NCBI RefSeq assembly: GCF_010015445.1 | Contig: NC_053126.1 | Span: 11,506,169 to 11,570,168 of the forward strand | Direction of reading: 5' to 3' | Length of the DNA: 64,000 bases | From: Perca fluviatilis | Lineage: Eukaryota; Chordata; Actinopteri; Perciformes; Percidae | Part shown: positions 13,301 through 24,457 of the stretch, piece after piece | How positions within the stretch are numbered: the stretch's first letter is position 1 | Layout of the letters: each line of letters opens with the position of its first letter | Made by a program: the position numbers and the translations under genes | The notes under the pieces: generated by a model | Database searches by the model: none | The model's input: the letters and a program-made list of their open reading frames with translations, nothing else | What the model was told of the DNA's origin: nothing

Positions 13301-16300
13301 GAGCTGCATGCGTGCGTGCCTGTGTGTGCATGTGTGCAGGGGTAATGTGGTCAAAGCAAAACCATTTTGTTTATGTAAGACAACTGATCTAGGCTGCTTG
13401 TAGTGAGATCGCTCAGGGAAAAGTAAACCCACAGACACACTCCCTTTATTCGTCTTCACACAAACTATCAGTAACTGCATATGATTTACAATATTTAACA
13501 AAAGCACCTCGTATACGGTATGTTGTGAATCTGGTGTGTGTACAGTATGTTCTTAGAAGCTCATTCCTCAGGGGAGCTTCGTTCTGCTGGCTAATCGGGA
13601 GTCCCCTTTGCTCCAACTCTGTGGTGAACATGATATAAAAAGCACACATAACTTGGCCCTCATGCCTTCACTTGTAGGAAGTTAGAGTTAAATATTCTGA
13701 TGTCGAAAATGTCCACTATCTTAAGTTGTAACAAAGTATATTCAGACTGCCCTTTGTCTTTGTTTGCACACATTGTAGTAGAGTACGATACCCTGTATTG
13801 ACAGTTTATCAACCATTAAAGTCTGTTACAGGAGTCTGTAAACTTGTTCCAGATTAACTTTCTTATATTCGGTCACACTGGTGACTGTGTGAATAATTAA
13901 CTCAAAAGTGCCTTGTCCTGCTGCCCTCACGGGACACCTTGTTCACCTCTCCCAACCGTACACAAGCACCGTTGATTTCACTGACCTTAGCTAGACTCTG
14001 TGACACAGCATAGAGGTCTATTAAACAGTGTTACCCTAGTTGGTCCTCTCACACAACCACAGTGAGAGAAGTGCTGAGGAGACAGGAGAGTCTACTGCCC
14101 CTGTGTGGTGGTCTCTGCACAATGCATTTAACTAGTGCCACTCCTATTGCTATGACACAAATAAGATTCTTCTTGATTTATTGAATGTTTGTTTGATTTT
14201 GGTGAGCTAATACAGCTGTGTGTTTGTCTGTGTGTGTGTTTGCAGGGGGATTTGCGGGGCTATCTGTCTCAGCAGGATTGGATGTTCAGAAATGCTGAGT
14301 TGCTGCAGCTGCAGAGGATGGCCTGTGAAATCGCTGCTGGTGTCACTCACCTTCACAAACACAACTTCCTGCACAGGTAGCACTTCAGAATTGCAACACT
14401 TAAGCAAGCTCACAGGTTTTATACCCACTAAGCTAAGCATTGTGTTTCTGTTTGCCTGCCAAAGAATACAGCTGCTGTTTATGGTATGCTCACTCTCTTG
14501 GTGACAGAAACATTGCAGTTACATATTTTAATTACATTTTTCACTAAGCCAACATTTTAGTTTTTCTTCCCCAGTGTAATTTATTAGATTAGTAGTTATC
14601 TTAATTAAATGGGTATGACCCATTCATTAATATGTAGTTCTTATATGTAGGACAACGCTGTCCACATGACTCAAGCCTTCGGTGGTTGTGCACCACCCCC
14701 ACCAGTTGCTAGTAGCTCAAGGAGGAAACGGTGGATTAAAAAACAAGATGGACTCTGCAGAAGATGTAATTAACTTGTAGTTTGTATGTCCGCGTTGTCT
14801 CCATAGCTGACCGTTGCTATTGTTCTTTCTCAGCGGTGAAGTGAAACGCATCACTCGAGCTTCTGCTCGCAGAAGTCGCTGGACTACACCATTTTGTAAA
14901 CATGGCCATACTGAGAAATACAGAGAGTTGTGTGGAGCTGATAGGCTTAATTAGCTTTGTATCAGCTCATTTGGCAATGGCTTGAATTTAACGTTCATTA
15001 ATATTGCATCTTGTCAACACATAAAAGTAAAACACACAAATATTGCTATCCTAAATATTAGTGAAGTCATTTTACCGGGTATTTAATGTCACTTGACACA
15101 AACCTCATATGATTGTAAAGACTTAAGTCAACTGTTAGTTTTATTTTAGTGTCCAACCAGTCTCAAGAGTACCAGTGTTCTACAAAAAAGGTGTGTACAG
15201 CAGAGAGGCTGCATTTCATTTTTACCTCAGCGAGTACTGAATTTCTGGCTACTTGCAGCCAGCAGGCTACAGAGGGTGTTGGGAACGTGTGGCTTGGGGG
15301 TAACATACGATGCTCAGCTCATCAGCTCTATTTTTCATGCTCAGAATAAGCTTAGAGGGTTCCAATTACACAGCTCCCATGCATTGCCACAGTGTCAGCT
15401 GTCCTCTGCCAGAGGAATATGATGATTCTTCTCTTTGCATGTAAAAGGATAGCCTCATATTGGGCCTTGTGTTTTAATCCTTGTTACAACTCAAAGGGAG
15501 TTTTACAAGCTTCCCTTCCAAGTGTAAACATTTAATTTGCGATCATAAAAATGTTTCTGTGGCACTTTTGTTCAAAGGCCACAAAAAAGAGGTTACACAA
15601 ATGAACAGGAATGATCAGTGCAGCGACATGCTGGCACATTTGACTGAGAGGTGTTTGAGGGTGCAGCGCCACAGACACAAAACCCTCGGGGCAAGACTAG
15701 TGCTGTGTGGGCTGATATCCAAAGCTGAAACCTCAGCTTTGCGATGCAAGGGTTGAGAAAGGTGCTGCAAAGAGCAATACATCTGAATATATTCTCATTT
15801 AGAAAATGGAAGGAGGTTTCTTTTAAGGCATGGTTCAGTGATTGCTCTACGTACCTTTTCAGTCAAATTTCTGTACAATTTCTGCCATGTTTGCTCTGTT
15901 CGAGTGTAGATATTCATATATTTATTATTTAGATATAAGTATTCACTGGGTTGTAAAACTCTTTATATGCGTAATTACAGGATGCAAAAGTCCTACCAAA
16001 TTATGGGAGAAGATATTCAGATATATGTAAATTCCTATTTTTTAAAGCCTAAATATTCAATGCTTCGATAACCCACTGTATTTAAAAAATATCAACAACA
16101 AAACTTCTTGCAAAAATGACACCAAACTGCATTTGTGTCTGATGGTATAGGACTGATCACTGTCATTCCACGTATTAGCCTTGTAGGGGCTAAGATGTTG
16201 GACCCATTTCTTTACTGTATTCTGGGCTCTCAGCCAACAGCAGGGGACAGGGGTATTTAGGGAGTTTTAAAATAAATCTCCATTTATCTTACAGAGCTTT

Positions 16301-18690
16301 CAGTAGGTCTGACAGTCGCTGGGCCATGTGCACACAAGAACACTGGTGTCAGCAGTGTTTGTCGTTAGGCAGGTAAACGGGACTTGGAACTTGTGCACAG
16401 GAAATGCCACAGGGCTGAAGGAAAAGCAAAGTCTGCCTCTTCTTTCACTGTGAATTAACTACCATATGTCTGCTTAATGTGCAGAGGGAGCCTCAGAGCT
16501 TCTCACGCCCTCTCCTGGCAGCCTCACAAAACGTTTGTGTTTCCCTCTTGAAACTATATCCTGCTGCTGTATGCACGAGTCAGGAATAGCCCCCGTATGA
16601 GTCTTGTTGTAAGGTGAAGAGCTGATGCAAATGACAGAATCTTCAATAGTTGCCAAAGTCATTTCTGATCCTTGCCAGAGTCCTTTGATTCTTGTGAGGT
16701 AATCTTAGCCTTTAAAGGGGACATATGCTATTTTTTTAAGTGCACACTTGGGTTTTTACTAAAACATGTTTACATGCTTTAATGTTCAAAAAACACATTC
16801 TTTTCTCATACTGGCTGTCTTAAATATACCTGTATACCTCTGTCTCTTTAAGTCCCCCTCCCGTAAAACCTAGTCTGCTCTGATTGGCTTGTTAGAAAAT
16901 GTGGTGCACCTTTTGCAATGGAAGTTCTCAAGCTATGGGTGTAGATACTCAGATGCGGGGTGTTATGTTCTAATGAGCCTGTATGTGACGTGACATAGGA
17001 AGGGAAGCCGAATCTGAACGGCTTGTTGAATCCCATGTTTTCTGATCTAGACAGCCCACAAAAAAAACGTAACTGTCCCTCCAGATACCCACATGTATGT
17101 GCACAAGCACTGACAAAGTGAGTTTTTCATGATATGCCCCATTTAAGGTTAAAAGGGGATGGTGTATTCCTTGTTGATCTCGATTAAATTTTTAATTTAT
17201 TCACATTGCTTTAACTTTGCTTTATAAACACAAATAACAATGCACTGGCTAAACAAAATTGACTAACTGGCAAGAACAAGCATCAGCTGAATATTTTCAT
17301 TCCAGCGATTTCATTGCAGGCAAGTCACAAACTTGCCTGCAAGCTTCATAATCTGCGAATGCTTTTCTAACTGTGAATTTCTAAACTATCTAATCCATCC
17401 AGATGTGTCATGCTGATGTTGTTCTTTATGCTCTTTCAGTGATTTGGCTCTGAGGAACTGCTACCTGACTGTAGATCTTACAGTCAAAGTGGGAGACTAT
17501 GGAATTGGACCCTACAGATACAAAGTAAGCAGAAACCTACATTTTAGATATTTTTTCCACATTGAGATTTTATTAGTTACTGTATGGAACTGCATAGCCT
17601 TGTCAACACCAGGTACTGGCTGCACAATATACTGTACATTGCACTGGTTTATTGACTAAAACCAGTTGTAGTTTTATTCCTCAATAGACATAATCCAATA
17701 AAACTTCTTAGGGCTGATATTGATAAATAATGTGATTATTATTTGAAATTGCTGATTTGATGCAGATTATCAGTGGTAATCATGTGACTCATACTGTGCC
17801 TGTTTTTTATGTGGTCACTAAAACTGAGTGAAAGCATGTGCATTAAGAAGTAGCTGCTCATAATCTGATTTCAGAAACGTTTGCACACATTGTGGGCATT
17901 ATAAACTCTGACACATGAAGAAATGATGATGTATGAAGTGCATACCAAATTTAGCAGGTTTACACAATGCCCACCGCAAGGCACCAGCAGCTAGGGCTGG
18001 GGACCTAATTCAATACTTTTTAAGCACCGACCGAAATGCCTCTAAAGTATCTAGAATCAAAAAAAGCCTCGTCCTTTAATACCCAATTTAAATACCTATG
18101 GAGTAAATCTCATCAGCATTAGTGAGCCAATTAGCATGCAGCATGCTTCTACCAAGATCTAATAATGCTGGTAAATTGGCTGTCTAACGTTACACGTCAT
18201 AGAGGCAGGCAGGACTCTACGTTACACAGAGACGGGGTCACGTCATAGGAGCTGGAAAAAAATAAATAAAAAGAGACTGCAATAACGCCTTGCATTATAT
18301 TGTTTTTTCTGCCATTGTCAAACCCATCAGAAAATGTGGCCTGTTTTTAATGTCATTTTAACTCTTCTGTTCTTTCACAAGGCACATGTGAAGAGTTTAG
18401 TAGTTTGAAGTCATGTTTTGTCTATAATTTACCAAATTCAACCACATATTCCTTTTTACGATGGATAAGAACTACTCCACTGTGCAACTGCTAAACATAA
18501 CTTGTCTGATTGAAGTCTGGCTATCTGGCAGCTCCAGATGACAGAAAATAAATCTTTCATTTTAGGCTGTGCAGATTGTTTGCCTTTGATCAATTGCATG
18601 TTTCACTGAAGGATATTGTCTTCTCATGAAACTGGACACACTGCATATGTCCCAAGGCAGTTCTGTCTGCTGCATCCCTTAAATACTGCT

Positions 18691-18778
<88 letters not shown>

Positions 18779-21700
18779 CATCGGATAAGGTCACCCAGTG
18801 AATCTATTTCTGTAAATAAAGGGAGATGCAAAGCAAATGTGCACAGCCTCAACAAGAGCTAATAAACACTTTTTGGTGTTGCACAATTATTTGCAGTGTT
18901 TCTTCAAAAGTTATGGTTTGTAAAAGTAGTAAATACAGTGTGTGACTGTTTTTTTTTTTTCATGTTACTATAGGAGGATTACATCATCACGGAGGATGAT
19001 GTGTTTGCACCCCTTCGCTGGTTGGCTCCTGAGCTGGTGGGCGAGCGCCATGGGGGTGTGATTACTATGGAGCAGACCAAGCCCAGCAATGTGTGGTAGG
19101 TACCAGACTGCAGTTCTTCACTGACACTAGAGGGTGTTTTTAAAAACCTATGACTCATAGTGACTGTGTGTATGTTTTTAAATAAGTATTTCCTTCTCTC
19201 CTGAGAGACAATATTTTAACCCTATTTTAAGTTTTAAATTCAATCAAGATTTGTACCGCCTTATTGCCTATTATTAGGTTTACAAGACACGTAAACCGTA
19301 CACATATTTGGACTAAGACAAAGACAATAAATTGCTCAGCAGTACACCTCTGGCTCATTGCTGAGAAATCAAGCCCTTTCTGCAAATACAAGAGTTTGTA
19401 AATCCTACACAATCTGGACAATTTCCAAAGGGGGGGGGGGGGTGGACACTGACACTGCACCAACTAAGCATCTCTCCACACTATACAGTCCCTTTACGAC
19501 TCATTGACCAAATGCGTTTCGGTCATAAATTGCAGGGTTACGTAAGGTAGTTTTAATCAGAAGAGACCGATTTCCCCTTGAATAAAAAAATATGTAGGGA
19601 TTTAAAATGATCCCCAAATTGCTTGTTTTAAATTTGTCTCTTGCTATCATAGCTGCTTCATGAATCATGTAATTTATTTATATTTACAGTACAGTTTTTG
19701 TTGGTAACAGTAGTCACAACAGCTCACCTCATGAAGTTTAATGGTTTTTGGGTCGAGGTCTTTTGCTGAATTTGAAGTGCACAAGATAACTTTGGTCCTG
19801 CAGTGAATTCCAACCGCTATTTTGTCTTCTATTGTCCATAGGGCCTTGGGGGTCACATTGTGGGAGCTCTTTGAGAATGCTGCTCAACCGTACCCCCATC
19901 TGTCTGACCGGGAGGTTCTCAATCATGTAATCAAGGAGCAACAAGTCAAACTCTTTAAGCCACAGCTGGAGCTTCCTTATTCTGACAGATGGTGAGTTTT
20001 TGGAACATGTCTATTAGAACAAATTACATACAAATATTATTGTAAAATAAAAACGGTTTGTAGTACTGCTTAAATCAGGGTTTAAGTCATTAAAGTTATT
20101 TATTATGGCCATTCAAATGTATCTGAAAAAGAAGTGACTGTTTTCCCTGTAACTGCAGGCACGAGGTCCTGCAGTTCTGCTGGCTGTCTCCAGACAAGCG
20201 AGCCACAGCAGAGGAAGTGCACCGTTTGCTTATCTACCTGCGCATGCAAGGCCAGAAGGACATAGAAGAAGACTTTGCGCAACGCTGGGATGCTCTTAAG
20301 CCTAACCCTTCCACTCGGCAGACCACTGTTAGCCACTCCTCTTTTCCAATCTTGGAACAGTTTGCTGATGATGCCCTGCGACAAGAGATTGACGAAGTTC
20401 TTACGGTCACTGAAACAAGCAAAGGTCTCAGCTTTGAGTATGTTTGGGAGGCAGCCAAACAGGACCACTATGATGGCAACTATGGGCGTTCAGGCCTGGA
20501 CACAACATTGAACTATCACAGCATGTTCTTTCCTGTTTCCAGTGAAGACATCCAGGCCCATTTCCCTGATCCTGCAGCTAGAGCCACGGGCACAGAAAGG
20601 TGTAACACTCCTTCAGGAATTCCTGGGATTGTACCAGTGTTTGATGCACAAAAGCCATCTAATGGTAATGAATATTACATACAACTAGAAGAACAAGGGG
20701 AGAGTACTGTTGCGGAAAATGGGAATAGAGGGCAAGACTTGGACTTCAGTACAGGCCAGCAAGACTTTGTTGTTCTCCAAGACGTCCGTCTGGATGAGTC
20801 TAGTACTGATGCTGATTTTTTCCACCAAAGTATTGACTCCAAGGATTCTTATTTACCAGACAGCCACATTTGGTCGTCTCTTGAAAATGACAGTCCATAC
20901 CACACCAACATTTTCACTGACGGGGGGTCCAAGCAGCAAGAGGACTCTCCTTCCTGGAGACGCAGTTTTATGGAGCTTCCAGAGCGCTATGGCAACCCTT
21001 TCCAGGGAAGTGCTCCTTTAGAAGTCCAGGAGGTGGATACAGATAAAAGCTATGGGGATTCTTTTTTAGGGGATTGTTCAGAAGCCCCTTACCTGGAAGA
21101 TTCGGTAGACGTGGAGAGGGAGAACACCGATGCGAAGAGGCTTCTGAACACTGAAATACTAGCTGACAACTTTATGTTTCTCAAAGACCACAGCCTGATG
21201 AAAGACAGATCACATTTCTCAAGTCCACAGGAGAATTTTCTTCTACCTGGCCGAGCTCACGAACCAGAAGAAAGATTCAAAATGAGTTCTTGGGACAACC
21301 TCGAGAATTTAGGCAGCTTAAACGCAGCAGACACTTATTTAAAACCTGCAGCAAGTAGCACATCCTCAAGACAGGAACTGTTAGACTCTCCAAGTTCCAG
21401 CTTGGGGGAGTTATGCCCGTCTCTGGTAGAAAACGAAACACTGGTGCCTTTCATTACAGTGGTCACAGAAGATAACGCAAGCAACCAGCTGCCAGTTGGA
21501 AATAGTTCTTCCACCAAAGACCTTGGTCTGCAGCAATCCTCAGACAGAGGTATAGACTCTGGTTTTGATTCTACCTCAGAGAGGTTTGAGTTTATCATCA
21601 GTCAAACTGATGGCCCCACCCCTGCATTCTCTGAAAGTGCCACTACAGACTCATTGTGCACAGATGCCAAAATTCCCAGCCTTGAAGATGACCATGGAAC

Positions 21701-24457
21701 CTCTAAGGATAATGTTCAGCCCATAGGAAGTGAAATGCCTGAAAACCTGCAAGTCCAAGCATTGTCCTCAGACAACGGACACAGTGAAGACCTCACAAGT
21801 AATGATCTGTTGAGTGAACTAATTGAGGATGCAGATATAGAACTGGAAACCACTCTGTCTGACCATGAAGAATCCTTTATGGATGCTAATGGACTCCCTA
21901 TTGTCAGATCTTCTCTGTTGATCTCTGGGCCATCTTTGGACCAGATCAGCCAGGACAGTTTACTGGAAGACAGTATGTCCACCACTCTACCAACTGTAGA
22001 TAATCCAGCCGAGACACCAGACTCTTTAGACTCTCTTGACATCCACAGACTCGGTGAACAAGGAGAAGAGCTGAGTGCTCAAATAGCCCAACACAAACTC
22101 CAGCCTCCATACAAAATATCAGACAGTGGGTATGAGACGGAGAACCTGGAGTCTCCTGAGTGGAACTCCCAGCCTAATGTTAAAGACCATTCCCCTGTAA
22201 AAAATGGCACAAGTGTTGCCAAAGAAGAGGAGGAGACGGAGGAGCTCACAGCTGCGACAAATCTGGTTCCACCAGAAATCATCATCTCCGAAGTAGAGGG
22301 TGTGCTGGATGCTCCCAGTGAGGATCCCTGTGAGTGCCAGCAGACAGATCACGTAGCTCCTGCTGAGGAGCCACTCATGGGCAGTAATTACAGAGACTCT
22401 GCCTACTTCTCAGACAATGAATCCGAACCTGAGAAGAAGTCTGAAGAAACTGTTCCGGGAGTTTCTGGTGAAGTCACGTGGCTGAGGAACTCTCCTGAGG
22501 TGGTCAGCGTGGAGCTCAACGTAGAGAGCGATGTAGATTCCTTAATTTCTCAGCAAGAATCTTCTATAGCTGTACAAGCACGGGCAGATGGAGAAACCTC
22601 TGCTTCTCATGTTGGGGGCATATTACAGGAGGCATATTCAGATTTCACAGAGAAATGTGAGAATGAGGCGACAGAGTCTAGCAGCAGTCCTAAAGAAGAT
22701 GGAAACAAACCAGAGTTGTTCAAGGACTTAAAATCTCCTGGCCAACCAGACCCATCAAAAGATCTAGAAACATCAACTCCACTTCCTTCTGTTGCCCAAT
22801 CAAAGCCAGTGCCAGAGAGCTCAGGTCATGCTAAACTCACCAGGACCTACGCGAGTGATGGTCATAAAATAAGAGAGGCGGACATGGAGGGGCGTTACCT
22901 GGGGAGGCGGGATGGCTCGGGTTTAGATGGACAGGAGGACGGCGCAGATGAGGACGAGGAGGACGAGAACAGCGACGACTCTGATGACGACATCCGTGGG
23001 TATCAGCTAAACAGCTCCAGTTCAGAAAGCGAGGATGATGCCGTGCATACGGTGCCACTTGTTGTCTCAGATGACAGTCGTGCAAAGAACCTGAAGAGCC
23101 TGTTGAAACCCACCACGCTGAACCTCCAAGCGTCGTCTTCCCCGTTTCCGGCGAGGTGCAGTGCAGATAACTCAAGAAGAGCTGTGTCTTTTTTCGATGA
23201 TGTCACGGTGTACCTGTTTGACCAGGTAAAGTATGGCCTATTGTGTTGTTCATTGCCAGAGTCTGTATAGGTGTAACTAGTAAGACTCTTTTTGTGTGGC
23301 CATTGTAATTAAAATCCAACTCATTCTGATGTAGGAGACCCCCACCAAGGAACTGGGTGACCACTCCTCAGGCTCAAACAACCAGGCACCAGAGTTCAGT
23401 AGCCCAGTGCCCACTGCAAGCTACCTGAACCGGTTCACAAACTCTGAAAGCTCCACCGACGAAGAAGGTAATGCCAAAACCCTCGAAATGTATGCAGCTG
23501 CTGAAAATGGTCTTTGCCATTACATGCCCTCACTCATGTATTAAATCCCTGCAGGTGGGGGTTTTGAGTGGGATGATGACTTCTCCCCCGCACCTGCCTT
23601 CCTGCCCAAGATGGATAAAGACCCTGTATCAAAGACCATGTCCTCATCTGCAGCATCTCGCTTTTCCTCTCCGCCCCCTGCAGCAGGGCGCGTGCTGGAA
23701 TCCAGCTGGACCAGCTCCTCAAACTACTCCCGTTTCTCCATTTCACCGGCCAGCATCGCTACCTTTTCCCTTACACATCTAACCGACTCTGACATCGAAC
23801 AAGGAGGCAAGTTGAGCATGCAGTCACACCAAACCTACATGTTTTTTTAGTTGTTTTTTTTTTAAACACAGGCACATTGTGGGCTTATTTGCTTTCTTGC
23901 CAGTGGTTATATGAGAAGATCGATACCACTCCTCTCTGTACAGTTAATATGAAGCTCTGGCCAGCAGAAGGTTATCTTAGCATAAGCTGAAGTCTGAGAC
24001 AACGCTCCAGGATGTTACTGCACCTGGTAAAGAAATAGTCCGACCAACAACCCCTTTTAAAACCACAACATGTTTTACGCTTCTTCCCCTAAGCTAAGCT
24101 AACCGGCTGCTGGCTGTAGCTGCATAATTACCGTACACACACACACACGAGTGGTATTGATCTTTTCTCTCAGCAAGAAAGCAAATAAGCTTATTTCCCG
24201 AAATGTCAAACTATTCCTTTTAAAAATTGTTTATTGCAGTCTTAATACATGGTGCAAATGTATTAAGATAGTATTTAATTCATTTATAGAAATGTACATG
24301 ACATTGTCACTATCCTAGTTAATATCTTTACTGACTCATTGGGCCTTATAATATTAAATGGTTATGTTTGGGTAAAATTCAGCAACCAGTTGAACACATG
24401 TTTAAACTTCCTCTTTTGTTCACCCCAGGAAGCAGCGAAGATGGAGAAAAGGACTAG
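5090..24457 (+). CDS. lmtk2: lemur tyrosine kinase 2 (LMTK2), 5'-partial
   Basis: Coding exons: 5090-5223, 6396-6549, 7429-7505, 9280-9398, 9713-9800, 14246-14376, 17440-17524, 18974-19095, 19842-19991, 20159-23225, 23335-23467, 23555-23806, 24429-24457. All splice phases join, giving 1512 residues in the window against about 1503 for whole human LMTK2; only the signal-peptide exon is missing. Layout: one membrane helix, a kinase domain, a long acidic tail, and a C-terminus ending SSEDGEKD as in human. By family knowledge LMTK2 is a membrane-anchored Ser/Thr kinase that binds PP1/inhibitor-2, CDK5-p35 and myosin VI and acts in endosomal trafficking. Blocks such as [13 protein letters not shown] and [10 protein letters not shown] match LMTK2, and the tecpr1-bri3-baiap2l1 neighbourhood supports it over AATK or LMTK3. 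All introns are GT-AG except the last, which is GC-AG. Confidence 0.96.
5367..6340. mobile_element. hAT-like element in an lmtk2 intron
   Basis: The ends TAAGGGTGTCACGATTTCGA and (inverted) TAGGGGGGTCACGATTCTCC share TAxGGGxGTCACGATT. The flanking 8-mers ATCGTGTT (5359-5366) and TTCATGTT (6341-6348) match at 6 of 8 positions, fitting a decayed hAT target duplication. No coding frame is evident. The right end stops 55 bp before the 6396 exon. Confidence 0.7.
6990..7110. mobile_element. remnant of a hAT-like terminus
   Basis: The sequence around tatcgatattttgtctcacccctac resembles a right terminus of the TAGGGGTGxxAC kind, with TATCGAT-rich subterminal sequence. No left end was found, so it is a fragment. 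Confidence 0.35.
7429..20260 (+). CDS. lmtk2: lmtk2 kinase-domain exons
   Basis: Eight exons plus the start of the 20159 exon encode the kinase fold. In order: glycine loop IGSGWFGQ (exon 7429), VAIK-type lysine in VVVKEL (9280), LLVFEYCEM hinge (9713), helix D-E (14246), catalytic loop HSDLALRN split across the 14376/17440 junction, magnesium loop GDYGIG (17440), RWLAPE (18974), [13 protein letters not shown] (18974/19842), and [22 protein letters not shown] (20159 on). The catalytic Asp and Asn and the metal-binding Asp are present, so activity is plausible. HSD replaces HRD and DYG replaces DFG, as in human LMTK2. The acceptor at 14246 sits in a TG-rich tract. Confidence 0.95.
7632..7682. 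repeat. (ATT)n/(AT)n microsatellite
   Basis: About seven ATT units followed by alternating AT. Confidence 0.9.
8286..9090. mobile_element. PIF/Harbinger-type element with broken transposase remnant
   Basis: A 14-bp perfect inverted repeat, AGGGCCAGATGTAC, bounds the element (8286-8299 and 9077-9090). Inside, on the plus strand around 8690-8930, two adjoining frames resemble the N-terminal part of HARBI1-like transposases: [17 protein letters not shown] in one frame, then [20 protein letters not shown] in another. A frameshift and missing downstream catalytic part make it dead. Flanking 3-mers (TCA/TCT) are only a poor target duplication. Confidence 0.75.
8690..8930 (+). pseudogene. frameshifted HARBI1-like transposase fragment
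   Basis: About 80 codons of similarity are split across two reading frames, changing near 8796-8800, where the first frame also runs into a stop. The [12 protein letters not shown] part corresponds to the helix-turn-helix VGVSQPSVSRVI block in vertebrate HARBI1. No downstream DDE region is recognisable before the right inverted repeat. Assignment is from memory of the family. Confidence 0.65.
9801..14245 (+). other. lmtk2: 4.4-kb lmtk2 intron, no feature seen
   Basis: No exon, RNA gene or mobile element with recognisable termini was found. The 3' end has a TG-rich stretch immediately before the acceptor. Confidence 0.5.
14377..17439 (+). other. lmtk2: 3.1-kb lmtk2 intron
   Basis: Apart from the TTAA-type element at 16716-17141, nothing was recognised. 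The stretch 14650-15000 looks like an interspersed repeat, but no termini could be defined. Confidence 0.45.
16716..17141. mobile_element. TTAA-target MITE in an lmtk2 intron
   Basis: The left end AGGGGACATATGCT and the inverted right end TGGGGCATATCATG are related, and TTTAA occurs on both sides (16711-16715 and 17142-17146). TTAA targets are used by piggyBac and Kolobok elements. No coding frame. Confidence 0.65.
17993..18110. mobile_element. hAT-like left-end fragment
   Basis: TAGGGCTGGGGACCTAATTC resembles the left end of fish hAT-like elements. No matching right end was found, so the extent is uncertain. Confidence 0.35.
18694..18776. repeat. (AT)n microsatellite
   Basis: About 83 bp of uninterrupted alternating AT. 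Confidence 0.95.
20159..23225 (+). CDS. lmtk2: lmtk2 giant exon: end of kinase plus acidic tail
   Basis: This single 3067-bp exon (1 + 1022 codons) encodes the last kinase helices, the conserved [20 protein letters not shown] segment, and most of the long disordered, Ser/Glu/Asp-rich tail. Conserved islands seen are [50 protein letters not shown], an Asp/Glu run around 22939-23000, and [17 protein letters not shown] at the 3' end. RAVSF fits the PP1-docking RVxF consensus, in line with known PP1 binding by LMTK2. The sequence between islands is poorly conserved with human, as expected for a disordered scaffold. Confidence 0.95.
23335..24457 (+). CDS. lmtk2: lmtk2 C-terminal exons with a GC-AG intron
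   Basis: Exons 23335-23467, 23555-23806 and 24429-24457 encode [45 protein letters not shown] and [17 protein letters not shown], then TAG at 24455-24457. The first two introns are very short (109 and 87 bp). The last intron (23807-24428) starts with GCAAGT after AG; the frame to the conserved last nine residues requires this GC donor, because the nearest GT (4 bp on) gives the wrong phase. Confidence 0.93.
23890..24225. mobile_element. fold-back MITE in the lmtk2 GC-AG intron
   Basis: The arms are gcttatttgctttcttgcc with gatcgataccactc (23883-23932) and an inverted copy (about 24149-24198). The middle has the gctaagctaaccggctgctgg block seen in a very common teleost interspersed repeat, and the right end is aaatgtcaaactattcctt. 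Confidence 0.6.

Noticed and set aside
22837..23175. 112-codon minus-strand open frame
   Set aside because: Antisense shadow of the lmtk2 acidic-tail coding sequence.
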